Positions 26,199-34,593 of a DNA stretch of 64,000 nt are shown here, in pieces; the stretch's first letter is position 1; each line of letters opens with the position of its first letter. Made by a program: the position numbers and the translations under genes. This DNA comes from Streptomyces sp. ALI-76-A (GTDB taxonomy: Bacteria; Actinomycetota; Actinomycetes; Streptomycetales; Streptomycetaceae). The stretch is from assembly GCF_030287445.1 (NCBI RefSeq), contig NZ_JASVWB010000002.1, positions 4,898,001 through 4,962,000 of the forward strand, read 5' to 3'. The notes under the pieces were generated by a model. The model worked only from the letters and a program-made list of their open reading frames with translations. It was not told the origin of the DNA and did no database searches.

Positions 26199-27179
26199 TC
26201 AGGCCGGGGCGCTGACGCTCTCGCCGAGCACGAACCCGGGGTCGACCTGCGCCGCCAGGTCGACCCCGGTCCGCTCGTTGCCCCAGGACTGGGCGTTCTT
26301 CAGGTGGAAGTGCACCATCTGGCGCGTATAGCGCTCCCAGTCACGCAGTGCGTACGTGGCGTCGGCGGTCGTCCGCAGCCGGTGCAGAGCACGGCGGTTG
26401 ACGTCCTCCAGGAGCTCGAACCGGGGCGGGCGGCCCTTCTCCAGCGCGCGTACCCAGTCCGAGTGCCCGACCGTCACGAGCAGGTCGTCCCCGACCTCGG
26501 CGCGGAGGAAGTCGACGTCGTCCTGGCTCTGCACCTTGTTGCCGACGACCTTCAGGGTGACGCCGAAGTCGCGGGCGTACTCCTTGTATTGGCGGTAGAC
26601 GGAGATCCCCTTCCGGGTCGGCTCGGCGACGAGGAACGTGATGTCGAAGCGGGTGAACATGCCGGAGGCGAAGGAGTCCGAGCCGGCCGTCATGTCGACC
26701 ACGACATATTCGTCGGGGCCGTCCACCAGGTGGTTCAGGAACAGCTCCACCGCTCCCGTCTTGGAGTGGTAGCAGGCGACCCCCAGATCGGCTTCCGTGA
26801 AGGGGCCCGTGACCATCAAACGGACGGTGTCGCCGTCGAGTTCCACCGGGCGGGCGCACGCGTCGTAGACAGGGTTGTCCTCGCGCACCCCCAGCAGCCG
26901 GGAGCCCTCTCCGGGCGGGGTCGTCTTGATCATCGTCTCGGCGGAGGCGATACGCGGGTTCGACCCGCGCAGCCAGTCCTTGATCAGCGGCAGTCGCGCG
27001 CCCATGGCCGGCAGCGCCGCCGCTTCCGCCTCGTCCAGGCCGAGGGCCGGTCCCAGGTGCTGGTTGATGTCGGCGTCGACGGCCAGCACCGGCGCACCGG
27101 CGGCCGCGAGGTGACGGATGAGCAGGGAGGACAGGGTGGTCTTGCCGCTGCCGCCCTTCCCGACGAAAGCAATTTTCAT
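26199..27179 (-). CDS. CooC/ParA-like P-loop ATPase
   Basis: A 326-residue MinD/CooC-type ATPase. MKIAFVGKGGSGKTTLSSLL (deviant Walker A with both lysines) starts the protein. VLAVDADINQHLG and VVVDMTAGSDSFASGMF provide the A' and B elements, followed by FLVAEPTRKGISVYRQYKEYA. The CooC/NubP relatives insert metals or help assemble metalloenzymes, yet no carbon-monoxide dehydrogenase or hydrogenase is nearby, so the client is unknown. I start at ATG 27179; GTG 27185 is in frame two codons earlier. It is divergent from the Fic-like gene. Confidence 0.85.
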   Translation of the reverse strand: MKIAFVGKGGSGKTTLSSLLIRHLAAAGAPVLAVDADINQHLGPALGLDEAEAAALPAMGARLPLIKDWLRGSNPRIASAETMIKTTPPGEGSRLLGVREDNPVYDACARPVELDGDTVRLMVTGPFTEADLGVACYHSKTGAVELFLNHLVDGPDEYVVVDMTAGSDSFASGMFTRFDITFLVAEPTRKGISVYRQYKEYARDFGVTLKVVGNKVQSQDDVDFLRAEVGDDLLVTVGHSDWVRALEKGRPPRFELLEDVNRRALHRLRTTADATYALRDWERYTRQMVHFHLKNAQSWGNERTGVDLAAQVDPGFVLGESVSAPA

Positions 27180-27267
27180 GTTCACCAAGCGTAGTGGTGC
27201 CATGACCGCACGTGGCGGAGGTGCGTGAAGAAGACCACTCCTTCGTGGGGTGGGCGGCTCGGCTGCG

Positions 27268-27273
27268 TAGGGT
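27268..27273 (+). promoter_or_regulatory. leaderless -10 box for the Fic-like gene
   Basis: TAGGGT lies seven bases before the ATG at 27281 and no ribosome-binding site intervenes. Confidence 0.4.
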
Positions 27274-27280
27274 CGTACTT

Positions 27281-28105
27281 ATGAGTACGACAGGCGCGAA
27301 CGCCGATCCGCTCGCGGCCCTGGGCACGCTGCCCGGAGTGGCCGAGTCCGTGGAATCCGTGCGCAAGTCCGTGGACCGGGTCTACGGCCACCGGGTCATG
27401 CGGCGTCGCAGTAACGCGATCACCTCCGAGGCGGCCCTGCGTGGCGCCCGCGGCTCCGCGGCGCTGTCCGGGGCGGACTGGGCGCTGGAGGAGGTGCGCC
27501 GGCGCACCGACTTCAGCGGAGACGACGAGGCGCGCGTCGTGGGCGCTGCCCTGCGGCTGACGGCCGAGGCGGGTCAGCTGCTGTCCATCTGGCGGCAGTC
27601 ACCGCTGCGGGTGCTGGCCCGGCTGCACCTGGTGGCGGCGGCGGCCAAGGACGACGAGGTCGGACGCCCGCGTCAGGAGGGGGAGCCGGTCGACGAGCCG
27701 CTGATCGAGCTGGCGCTGCCGAGCGCGGCGGAGGTCTCCGGACGCCTCGAGGCCCTGGCCGGGCTGATCATCGCGGGCGGCTCGGCCCCCGCCCTGGTCA
27801 CGGCCGCCGTCGTGCACGGTGAACTCCTCGCCCTACGGCCCTTCTCCTCCCACAACGGCCTGGTCGCGCGCGCGGCCGAACGCATCGTCCTGGTGGGCAG
27901 CGGGCTGGACCCCAAGTCCGTCTGCCCGGCCGAGGTGGGCCACGCCGACCTGAACCGCGCGGCCTACCTGGCGGCCCTCGACGGCTACGTCTCCGGCACC
28001 CCGGAGGGCATGGCCGCCTGGATCGCGCACTGCGGCCGGGCGATCGAGCTGGGCGCGCGCGAGTCGACGGCGGTGTGCGAGGCGCTGCAGCGCGGGGCGG
28101 CGTAG
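27281..28105 (+). CDS. degenerate Fic-fold protein, catalytic motif lost
   Basis: This 274-residue helical protein is often labelled oxidoreductase. The region at residues 186-197 (RPFSSHNGLVAR) lines up length-for-length with the Fic motif HPFx[D/E]GNGRxxR. However, catalytic His is replaced by Arg186, the acid by Ser190 and the first arginine by Leu194. Asn192, Gly193 and the final Arg197 remain. Upstream, ARGSAALSGAD (about 56-66) recalls the S-x-x-S-x-I-E-G segment found before the Fic core. It is therefore likely a Fic descendant that no longer transfers nucleotides. It is probably the SCO3559 counterpart. The ATG is leaderless in appearance. Confidence 0.65.
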   Translation: MSTTGANADPLAALGTLPGVAESVESVRKSVDRVYGHRVMRRRSNAITSEAALRGARGSAALSGADWALEEVRRRTDFSGDDEARVVGAALRLTAEAGQLLSIWRQSPLRVLARLHLVAAAAKDDEVGRPRQEGEPVDEPLIELALPSAAEVSGRLEALAGLIIAGGSAPALVTAAVVHGELLALRPFSSHNGLVARAAERIVLVGSGLDPKSVCPAEVGHADLNRAAYLAALDGYVSGTPEGMAAWIAHCGRAIELGARESTAVCEALQRGAA

Positions 28106-28129
28106 CCGGCGGCACAGCGTCACAGAGAA

Positions 28130-28151
28130 AGGCCCTCTTAGAAGAGGGCCT
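28130..28151 (+). terminator. terminator of the Fic-like gene
   Basis: AGGCCCTCTT (28130-28139) and AAGAGGGCCT (28142-28151) pair perfectly around AG, about 25 bases past the stop. Confidence 0.75.
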
Positions 28152-28159
28152 CTACAGGG

Positions 28160-28315
28160 GTTGCGGCGGTACGAGGACTCGTACCGCCGCTGGCATGTTC
28201 ACCGGGGTACCAAGCGTCCTCGATGTGTGCCCATCAGGTCGGGAACTTTGCCCGTCACCTGGTGCGGCTGGCCCGTAATCGACGGGTCGACGTCGCGTGG
28301 GTGCCCGGTGTTCAT
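28160..28315 (-). ncRNA. structured noncoding RNA candidate (scr3559/6S-like position)
   Basis: Between the Fic-like and HAD genes lies 375 bp without a plausible protein gene but with nested complementarity. CACCGGG (28200-28206) and CCCGGTG (28304-28310) can close a domain of about 110 nt. Inside are CAGGT-CGGG/CCCG-ACCTG (28235-28261) and CCCGT/ACGGG. A perfect 12-bp terminator-like hairpin (28163-28190) closes the low-coordinate side, as expected for minus-strand transcription. The position matches where I remember the S. coelicolor 6S-like RNA scr3559. Strand and limits are inferred; a long 3' UTR of the HAD gene is the alternative. Confidence 0.45.
28163..28190 (-). terminator. perfect 12-bp hairpin, terminator of minus-strand RNA
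   Basis: GCGGCGGTACGA and TCGTACCGCCGC flank GGAC. It lies 290 bp past the HAD stop codon, so it more likely ends the ncRNA candidate. Confidence 0.7.
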
Positions 28316-28480
28316 GCTCGGTCCGTGGGGCCGTGTGCGTTGTTGAAGGTGATCCTCTCGGATGTCCTTGGTCTCGCGGGCCGTTAACTTCTTTGTACTC
28401 CAGAGCCGGAGCGAGCGAAAGCCCTGGCCGCACTTCTTTACTTTTGGGCCCAAACAGGCGTCAACCGGGCGCATGCCTGG

Positions 28481-29314
28481 TCAGGCCGGGGCCGCACGTC
28501 GGCGGTTCGCGTACCAGACGAGGCCCGCGGTGGCCGCCGCGGCGCCTATCGCCGCCATCGCGACGAGCGCCGGGCGGGGCGGTACGGAGAACGCGGGGAA
28601 CCGCTGCTTGAGCCGGACCGGGCGGTGGAAATCGAGGATCGGCCACCCGCGCGCGAGTGCCTCGCGGCGCAGTGCGCGGTCCGGGTTCACCGCGTGCGGA
28701 CTACCGACGGCCTCCAGCATCGGCAGGTCGGTCGCCGAGTCGCTGTAGGCGTAACAGCGGTCGAGGTCGTACCCCTCGGACTCGGCCAGCTCCTTGACCG
28801 CCTCGGCCTTCGTCGGGCCGTACGCGTAGTACTCCACCTCGCCGGTGAAGCAACCGTCGTCGCCCACCACCATGCGGGTCGCCACCACACGGTCCGCGCC
28901 GAGGAGTTCACCGATCGGCTCGACCACTTCGGCGCCCGACGTGGAGACGATCACGACGTCACGGCCGGCGGCGTGGTGCTCCTCGATGAGGGACGCGGCC
29001 TCGTCGTAGATGATCGGGTCGATGAGGTCGTGCAGGGTCTCCGCGACGATCTCCTTGACGTGCTGGACGTTCCAGCCGCGCACGAGTGCGGACAGGTACT
29101 CGCGGGTCCGCTCCATCTGGTCATGGTCCATGCCGCCCACGAGGAAGACGAACTGGGCGTAGGCGGTGCGCAAGGCGGCCCGGCGGTTGATCAGTCCACC
29201 TTGGTAGAACGACTTGCTGAAGGTGAGCGTGCTCGACTTCGCAATGACCGTCTTGTCCAGGTCAAAGAACGCCGCTGTGCGGGGCAAGGAGTGGTTTTCC
29301 ACAACCCTGAGCAT
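28481..29314 (-). CDS. HAD superfamily hydrolase, subfamily IB
   Basis: This 277-residue phosphatase-like protein has HAD motif I FFDLDKTVIAKSS, motif II VVIVSTSGAEVVEP, a Lys in GPTKAEAVKEL and motif III CYAYSDSATDLPMLEAVG. The cap insertion and size fit the HAD-IB/SerB-related group that includes CicA-type proteins. A C-terminal hydrophobic helix (PRPALVAMAAIGAAAATAGLVWYA) and a basic tail suggest membrane association. In S. coelicolor I recall the equivalent gene being annotated as morphological-differentiation-related. The start is ATG 29314; further upstream starts look unconserved. No clear ribosome site is seen. Confidence 0.83.
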   Translation of the reverse strand: MLRVVENHSLPRTAAFFDLDKTVIAKSSTLTFSKSFYQGGLINRRAALRTAYAQFVFLVGGMDHDQMERTREYLSALVRGWNVQHVKEIVAETLHDLIDPIIYDEAASLIEEHHAAGRDVVIVSTSGAEVVEPIGELLGADRVVATRMVVGDDGCFTGEVEYYAYGPTKAEAVKELAESEGYDLDRCYAYSDSATDLPMLEAVGSPHAVNPDRALRREALARGWPILDFHRPVRLKQRFPAFSVPPRPALVAMAAIGAAAATAGLVWYANRRRAAPA

Positions 29315-29958
29315 AGGCGCAGCCCATTCGGCGTAAGGTGGGCGCGTGGGTTTGCCTGGGAGGCCTCTCGGGTACACCATGGAAGTCACGGATCGTTCGC
29401 GACCGTGCTAACGCGGTCCGACTCCTCCCCCCCCGAGTCGGCCGTGAAGGCGACCCCCGCTCTCCCCCCCGGCGGGGGTCGTCGCATGTCCGGGTGGGTT
29501 TTCCTCTTCTTCGAGCGGCCCTGGGCCGGACCGAGGCGGCTGCGGCCGCCTCTTTCGCATGCCCATGATTCGTCACTCTGGGTAGTTGACGCGCTGCTCT
29601 CCGGAGGTCGCACAGCGGGTGGTGCAGGGCTCACCGGTATGGGTGATGGCGATATTCACAACCGCCGAGTTGTCCACTGTTTTCGACCAAGATCCACACG
29701 CTTTTCCGGATCCCTGCACCGTGATTCCAGCGCGTCCCGCTCGAGCCGAGTTCATGGCCGGTTCCGGTTAGGCGGGCGGGTTTGGCCGGTTCCTATCGGC
29801 CGTTCATGTGGAAGCCGCTTTCCGGTTCTTCACACGTCGGGGAATCGCGGGGCCGCAGGGGCTGCGTGAGTCAGGCGACTCGCGGGGCCGCTCGGGCCGC
29901 GTGGCAGAGGCGGATCTCGGAGCCCTCGGGCGCCGGAGACGCAAGGAGACGAAGGGGG
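29315..29958. other. gene-poor stretch with two plus-strand hairpins
   Basis: This stretch of 644 bases separates the HAD gene and the Tad locus. CGACCCCCGC/GCGGGGGTCG (29451-29460 with 29472-29481) and GAGGCGGC/GCCGCCTC followed by TTT (29533-29555) form two hairpins on one side of each other. A C-run of nine or ten bases lies at about 29428-29434. The second hairpin looks like a terminator although no plus-strand gene precedes it, so a short RNA from about 29340 to 29555 is possible. Nothing else is supportable. Confidence 0.35.
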
Positions 29959-31071
29959 ATGGAGACCGTGGCCGCAGCCGTCACACACGATCCACCGCCC
30001 GCCGCCGGAGGGCGGCAGGGCAAACCGTTGATCATCACGGAGGACACCGACCTGCTCGACGACCTGCTGCGCCTGTGCGCGGCGGCCGGTGCCACACCGG
30101 AGGTCCACCACGGGGTGCCGGAGCACAGAGGGAGCTGGGAGTCCGCGCCCCTGGTCCTGGTCGGGGACGACGCCGTACGGCGGGTGCGCGGGGTCGCCCG
30201 CAGAAACGGAGTGGTGCTGGTCGGCCGTGACCAGGACGACTCGGGGGTCTGGCGGCGGGCCGTCGAGATCGGCGCCGACCATGTCCTGATGCTGCCCGAC
30301 GGCGAGCAGTGGCTGGTCGACCGCATCGCCGACGTGGCCGAGGGCGTCGGCCGGCCCGCCCTCACCGTCGGGGTCATCGGTGGCCGGGGCGGGGCGGGAG
30401 CGTCCACGCTGGCGTGCGCCCTGGCCGTCACCTCCGCGCGGGAGGGACTGCGCACGCTGCTCGTGGACGCCGATCCGCTGGGCGGCGGACTCGACGTACT
30501 TCTCGGCGGTGAGACGGCCGAGGGGCTGCGCTGGCCGGCGTTCGCCGCCTCACGTGGGCGGGTCGGCGGCGGCGCGCTGGAGGAGTCGCTGCCCGAGCTG
30601 CACTCGCTGCGGGTGCTCAGCTGGGATCGCGGTGACTGCGTGGCCGTCCCGCCGCAGGCGGTCCGGGCGGTGCTCGCCGCGGCTCGCCGCCGGGGCGGCA
30701 CGGTCGTCGTCGACCTGCCCCGCCGCATGGACAACGGGGTCGCCGAGGTACTCGCCCAGCTCGACGTGGGGCTCCTGGTGGTCCCCGCCGAACTGCGGGC
30801 CGTCGCGGCCGCCGGGAGGGTGGCGTCCGCCGTCGGCATGGTCCTGCGTGACCTCAGGGTGGTGGTACGCGGCCCGTACCCGCCCGGACTCGACGACCGC
30901 GAGGTGGCCCGGCTGCTCGGACTGCCGCTGGCCGGCGAGGTGCCCGTGGAGTCCGCGCTGCTGCGCCCGCACGGAGGCAGGACGCCCCCCGGCGCGGCCG
31001 GTCGCGGCCCGCTCGCCCGCTTCTGCCGGGAGTTCTGGGAGCGGACGCTGCTCGAAGCGGGGGCGGCGTGA
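29959..31071 (+). CDS. CpaE/Ssd-like septum-site or pilus-localisation ATPase
   Basis: This 370-residue protein opens with a receiver-like region (LIITEDTDLLDDLLRLCAAAGATPEVH to about 140). A MinD/CpaE-type domain follows, with VGVIGGRGGAGASTLACALA, LLVDADPLGGGLDVLLGG and VVVDLPRRMDNGV. The deviant Walker A has Ala where the P-loop lysine should be (GGAGAS), as is usual in the actinobacterial Ssd/CpaE-like group, so ATP hydrolysis is doubtful. In Tad systems CpaE places the pilus machine. It heads the locus; GAAGGGGG lies directly before the ATG, and its stop overlaps the next start (GTGA at 31068-31071). Confidence 0.83.
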   Translation: METVAAAVTHDPPPAAGGRQGKPLIITEDTDLLDDLLRLCAAAGATPEVHHGVPEHRGSWESAPLVLVGDDAVRRVRGVARRNGVVLVGRDQDDSGVWRRAVEIGADHVLMLPDGEQWLVDRIADVAEGVGRPALTVGVIGGRGGAGASTLACALAVTSAREGLRTLLVDADPLGGGLDVLLGGETAEGLRWPAFAASRGRVGGGALEESLPELHSLRVLSWDRGDCVAVPPQAVRAVLAAARRRGGTVVVDLPRRMDNGVAEVLAQLDVGLLVVPAELRAVAAAGRVASAVGMVLRDLRVVVRGPYPPGLDDREVARLLGLPLAGEVPVESALLRPHGGRTPPGAAGRGPLARFCREFWERTLLEAGAA

Positions 31072-32504
31072 GTACGGGACGAGGGTTCGCGGCCACGGCA
31101 CAGGGTCCCCGGCAGCGGAGGTTTCCAGGGCGTTCAGGGTTCGCTGGTCCTGCCGGTCCTACTGAGCCTTACGGGTCTTCTACTGCGCTTCCTGAGCTTC
31201 CTGAGCTTCCTGAGCTCTTCGGGCTGGAGGAGGCCGGCGGGGCGGACGGCATCCCGGACGGCGGAACACCCGAGAGGTGGGTGTCCGGTGATGCGGCGGC
31301 CGCGCCGGCGACCGGTGCGGAGGTGACGCCCGGGCTGCTCGACGGAGTCCGGCGGTGGCTGGCCGAGAGCGGGGGCGAACCGACACCCGCGCGTGTGGCA
31401 CAGGCGTTGCGCCACCAGGGACGTGTGCTCGGGGACGCCGAGGTCCTCGGCGCCGCCGAGCAGCTGCGGTCCGAGCTGATCGGCAGCGGACCGCTGGAAC
31501 CACTGCTCGCCGACCCGTCGGTGACCGACGTACTGGTGTCCGCCCCGGACCGGGTCTGGGTGGACCGGGGCGGCGGACTGGAACTGACCGGCGTCCGCTT
31601 CCGGGACACCGCCGCCGTACGACGGCTCGCGCAGCGCTTGGCCGCGGTGGCCGGACGCCGGCTCGACGACGCCCGTCCCTGGGTCGACGCCCGGCTGCCC
31701 GACGGGACCCGGCTGCACGCGGTGCTGCCCCCGGTGGCCGTCGGCTGCACCTGTCTGTCCCTGCGGGTCGTATGGCCGCGCGCGTTCACGCTCGACGAAC
31801 TGGTGACGGCGGGCACGGTGCCGCCGGGCGGGGACCGGGTGCTGCGCGCCCTGGTCGACGCGCGGCTGTCCTTCCTCATCAGCGGCGGCACGGGCAGCGG
31901 CAAGACGACGCTGCTGAGCGCCCTGCTGGGGCTCGTCGGGCAGGGCGAGCGGATCGTGCTCGCCGAGGACTCCGCGGAGCTCAGGCCGGACCATCCGCAT
32001 GTCGTACGGCTGGAGAGCAGACCCGCCAACCAGGAGGGCGCCGGCCTGGTCACCCTCCAGGACCTGGTACGGCAGGCGCTGCGGATGCGGCCGGACCGGC
32101 TGGTCGTGGGTGAGGTGCGCGGGCCCGAGGTGGTCCATCTGCTGGCCGCGCTGAACACCGGTCATGAGGGCGGCTGCGGAACCGTGCACGCCAACGCGGC
32201 GGCCGACGTGCCGGCCCGGCTGGAGGCACTGGGTACGGCCGCGGGTCTCGACCGGGCCGCCCTGCACAGCCAGGTGGCGGCGGCCCTGTCGGTCGTGCTG
32301 CACCTGGTCCGCGACCGGGCCGGACGGCGTCGGATCGCCGAAGTGCACGTGCTGGAACGGGACCCGTCGGGGCTGGTGCGGACGGTGCCGGCGTTGCGGT
32401 GGGCCGAGGAGGCGTTCGCGTACGAGCGGGGATGGGAACGGCTGCGGGGGCTGCTGCGCACCGGGCCCTGCGAGGAGGGGCGGCGTGGTGACCGGAGTGG
32501 GTGA
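31068..32504 (+). CDS. TadA/CpaF-family secretion ATPase
   Basis: A 478-residue hexameric motor of Tad/Flp pilus secretion. The N-terminal 75 residues are low-complexity, including LPELPELPEL from a 9-bp DNA repeat. Then come the N-terminal domain (LLADPSVTDVLV, with VWVDRGG), the Walker A LISGGTGSGKTTLLSALLG, the Asp box IVLAEDSAELRPDHPHVVRLE, Walker B LRMRPDRLVVGEVRGPEV and the His box GHEGGCGTVHANAA. The GTG start overlaps the CpaE stop. About 170 bp separate it from the TadB gene. Confidence 0.92.
   Translation: MSTGRGFAATAQGPRQRRFPGRSGFAGPAGPTEPYGSSTALPELPELPELFGLEEAGGADGIPDGGTPERWVSGDAAAAPATGAEVTPGLLDGVRRWLAESGGEPTPARVAQALRHQGRVLGDAEVLGAAEQLRSELIGSGPLEPLLADPSVTDVLVSAPDRVWVDRGGGLELTGVRFRDTAAVRRLAQRLAAVAGRRLDDARPWVDARLPDGTRLHAVLPPVAVGCTCLSLRVVWPRAFTLDELVTAGTVPPGGDRVLRALVDARLSFLISGGTGSGKTTLLSALLGLVGQGERIVLAEDSAELRPDHPHVVRLESRPANQEGAGLVTLQDLVRQALRMRPDRLVVGEVRGPEVVHLLAALNTGHEGGCGTVHANAAADVPARLEALGTAAGLDRAALHSQVAAALSVVLHLVRDRAGRRRIAEVHVLERDPSGLVRTVPALRWAEEAFAYERGWERLRGLLRTGPCEEGRRGDRSG
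31190..31216. repeat. 9-bp microsatellite in cpaF/tadA
   Basis: CTTCCTGAG is repeated three times in frame and encodes LPE units near the N-terminus. Confidence 0.75.
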
Positions 32505-32570
32505 GGCGAGTACGGGAGCGGGGCGATGTGGGTGCGGACGAGGGAGGGGGCGGGTGGCGTGGTGAGCGGG

Positions 32571-32615
32571 GTTTGCGGGGTTTGCGGGGTTTGCGGGGTT
32601 TGCAGGGTTCGCGGG
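32571..32615. repeat. 9-bp tandem array between cpaF and tadB genes
   Basis: Five 9-bp units of GTTTGCGGG occur, the last two with one change each. They lie in the 169-bp gap before the TadB gene, about 60 bases before its start. Confidence 0.8.
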
Positions 32616-32673
32616 ATGCCGACGGGAGGGGCGTGGTGATCGGGGTGGGTGAGATGTGGTGGAGGGCGGTCTG

Positions 32674-33552
32674 GTGAGCGGGGTGGGCGACATGTCGGTG
32701 GGGGCCGCTGTGCTGTGTGCCGGGACGGCTGTGTGGCTGTCGGGTGGGCGGCGATCCGGGGCGCGGCGGGCCCAGGTGCTGCTCGCCGGTGGTGCCGGTG
32801 GCGGAGCGGCGGAGACCGGACCGCCACCGTGGTGGCACCTGGTGGGTGAGTTGCGGCGGCTCCGTGAACGGCTGCGGGCCGAGTGGTGGTCGGCCGTCGC
32901 CGGGCTGGTGCTGGCGGTGCTGGGGGCCTCGGTGCTGCCGGTCGTCGCGGGGCTGGCCGGGGTGCCGTTGCTGCGACGGGTGCGGCTGGCCCGGGAGGCG
33001 AGGAATGCGCGGGAGCGCCGAGCGGACGCGGTGATCGCGCTGTGCGGGGTGCTCGCCGGTGAGGTGCGCTCGGGGCGCCAGCCGGGCGAGGCGATGCTGC
33101 GGGCCGCTCAGGACTCCGGCGGGCTCGGTGACGCACAGGCGGCGGTACTGGCGGCGGCCCGGTTCGGCGGTGACGTCCCCGGGGCGCTTGCCTCGGCAGC
33201 ACGGCAGTCGGGCGCCGAGGGACTGCGCGGCCTCGCCGCGTGCTGGCGGGTGGCCGTGGACCAGGGCGCGGGCCTCGCGGCCGGACTCGACCGGCTCGAA
33301 GGGGCGTTGCGTGCCGAACGGGACCAACGGGCCGACCTTAGTGCCCAGCTGGCGGGCGCACGATCGACGGCGGTGATGCTGGCCGGGCTGCCCGTCCTGG
33401 GGCTCCTCCTGGGCACCGCTCTCGGCGCCGACCCGCTCCATGTGCTGTTGCACACCGGGCCCGGTCTGGGGTGCCTGTTGATCGGGGCCGCGCTGGAGGG
33501 CCTGGGGATGTGGTGGGCGACGCGGATCGTTCGGGGAGCGGAGGCGACGTGA
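32674..33552 (+). CDS. tadB: TadB-like inner-membrane secretion protein
   Basis: This 292-residue GSPII_F/TadB family protein has two N-terminal helices (about 5-25 and 73-105). A cytosolic domain follows with ADAVIALCGVLAGEVRSGRQPGEAMLRAA and GLAAGLDRLEGALRAERDQRADLSAQLAGAR. Two C-terminal helices close it (VMLAGLPVLGLLLGTALG and GLGCLLIGAALEGLGMWWA). It forms the platform with TadC. I choose GTG 32674, which has GGAGGGCGG upstream; GTG 32656 is an alternative. Its stop overlaps the TadC start (GTGA at 33549-33552). Confidence 0.85.
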   Translation: MSGVGDMSVGAAVLCAGTAVWLSGGRRSGARRAQVLLAGGAGGGAAETGPPPWWHLVGELRRLRERLRAEWWSAVAGLVLAVLGASVLPVVAGLAGVPLLRRVRLAREARNARERRADAVIALCGVLAGEVRSGRQPGEAMLRAAQDSGGLGDAQAAVLAAARFGGDVPGALASAARQSGAEGLRGLAACWRVAVDQGAGLAAGLDRLEGALRAERDQRADLSAQLAGARSTAVMLAGLPVLGLLLGTALGADPLHVLLHTGPGLGCLLIGAALEGLGMWWATRIVRGAEAT

Positions 33553-34343
33553 GCGCGGAAGTTGTCCACAGGCTGGGGATGGTCGTGGGGGCGGTGCTCG
33601 CCCTCGGGTGGCTGGCGCGGTGGGCGGGGGCGGTGCGGCGCGAGCGGAGGGTGCGACGGCGGCTGGCCGTGTTGGTGGCCGCCGCGGAGCAGACCTCCGG
33701 CGGACCGCGGCTGGACGTGCGGGAGCTCGCGCGGCGGTGGCTGCCGGTGGCGTGCGTGGCCGGTGCCGCGTGGGCCCTGGCCGGCGGTGTCGGCGGTGCC
33801 GTGGCCGGGGCGGTCGTCGGGGTGGGGCTGTGGAGGTGGCGCCTTCGGCGGACAGCCGTCGGCGTGGGGACCGGCACGGCCGTCGACGTCCGGGAGGCGG
33901 CTCGGCAACTTCCGCTCGCCGCCGACCTGTTGGCGGCGTGCATCGCGGCGGGCGCCGGTCCGGTGGTCGCGGCGCAGGCCGTGGGTGAGGCCCTCGGCGG
34001 CCCGGTCGGGGAGGCGCTGGCGCGCGGCGCGGCGGAGGTACGGCTCGGGGGTGAACCGGGTGAGGCGTGGCGACGGCTCGCCGCGACACCGGGTGCGGGT
34101 GCGCTCGCGCGACTGCTGGAACGGGCCGACGTCTCCGGGCTGCCCGCGGCCGGACCGGTGGCCAGGCTCGCCGCGGACGCCCGCGCCGACTGGGCGCGTG
34201 CGGCGACGGCACGGGCACGGCGGGCGGCCGTGATGGTCACCGCGCCGGTGGGGCTGTGTTTCCTGCCCGCGTTCATCACGGTCGGCGTACTGCCCGTGGT
34301 GATCGGGCTGGCGGGCGGGGCGCTGGGAGGGGGTGGTGGATGA
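33549..34343 (+). CDS. tadC: TadC-like inner-membrane secretion protein
   Basis: A 264-residue type II secretion F-domain protein. There are N-terminal helices (MVVGAVLALGWLARW and ACVAGAAWALAGGVGGAVAGAVVGVGLW). The F domain motif AARQLPLAADLLAACIAAGAGPVVAAQAVGEALGG follows. A closing pair of helices occupies VMVTAPVGLCFLPAFITVGVLPVVIGL. It pairs with TadB. The start GTG 33549 overlaps the TadB stop. Confidence 0.85.
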   Translation: MSAEVVHRLGMVVGAVLALGWLARWAGAVRRERRVRRRLAVLVAAAEQTSGGPRLDVRELARRWLPVACVAGAAWALAGGVGGAVAGAVVGVGLWRWRLRRTAVGVGTGTAVDVREAARQLPLAADLLAACIAAGAGPVVAAQAVGEALGGPVGEALARGAAEVRLGGEPGEAWRRLAATPGAGALARLLERADVSGLPAAGPVARLAADARADWARAATARARRAAVMVTAPVGLCFLPAFITVGVLPVVIGLAGGALGGGGG

Positions 34344-34500
34344 CCGGACAGGAACGGTGACCGGCGGTCGGCGAGGGCGGCCAGCAGCGCGCAGCAAGTG
34401 GCAGCAAGCGCCAAGCGGCGAACGGCGAGCAGCGGGTGGCCGACGGCGGGCCGAAGCGGGTGTGTAGGAGCGGCAGCTGTGACGACAGCAGTGGCAGCGG

Positions 34501-34536
34501 TGCCCGCGGTGCCCGCGGTGCCCGCGGTGCCCGCGG
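34501..34536. repeat. 9-bp x4 perfect array upstream of the DUF4244 gene
   Basis: TGCCCGCGG occurs four times in succession, about 60 bases before the Flp-like gene, in the 250-bp space after tadC. Confidence 0.85.
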
Positions 34537-34593
34537 TGACAGCAAGTGGCAAGTGATGACAGGTAGTCCACGGAGAGATCCACGGGGGTTGAG

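Noticed and set aside
32571..32615. Phase-variable promoter call for the 9-bp array before tadB
   Set aside because: Copy-number variation would not shift frame (9 is a multiple of 3), and no promoter is visible; left as a repeat.
32050..34218. Long Pro/Arg-rich minus-strand frame across tadB and tadC
   Set aside because: Low complexity with no domain; the plus strand carries GTGA-coupled Tad genes.
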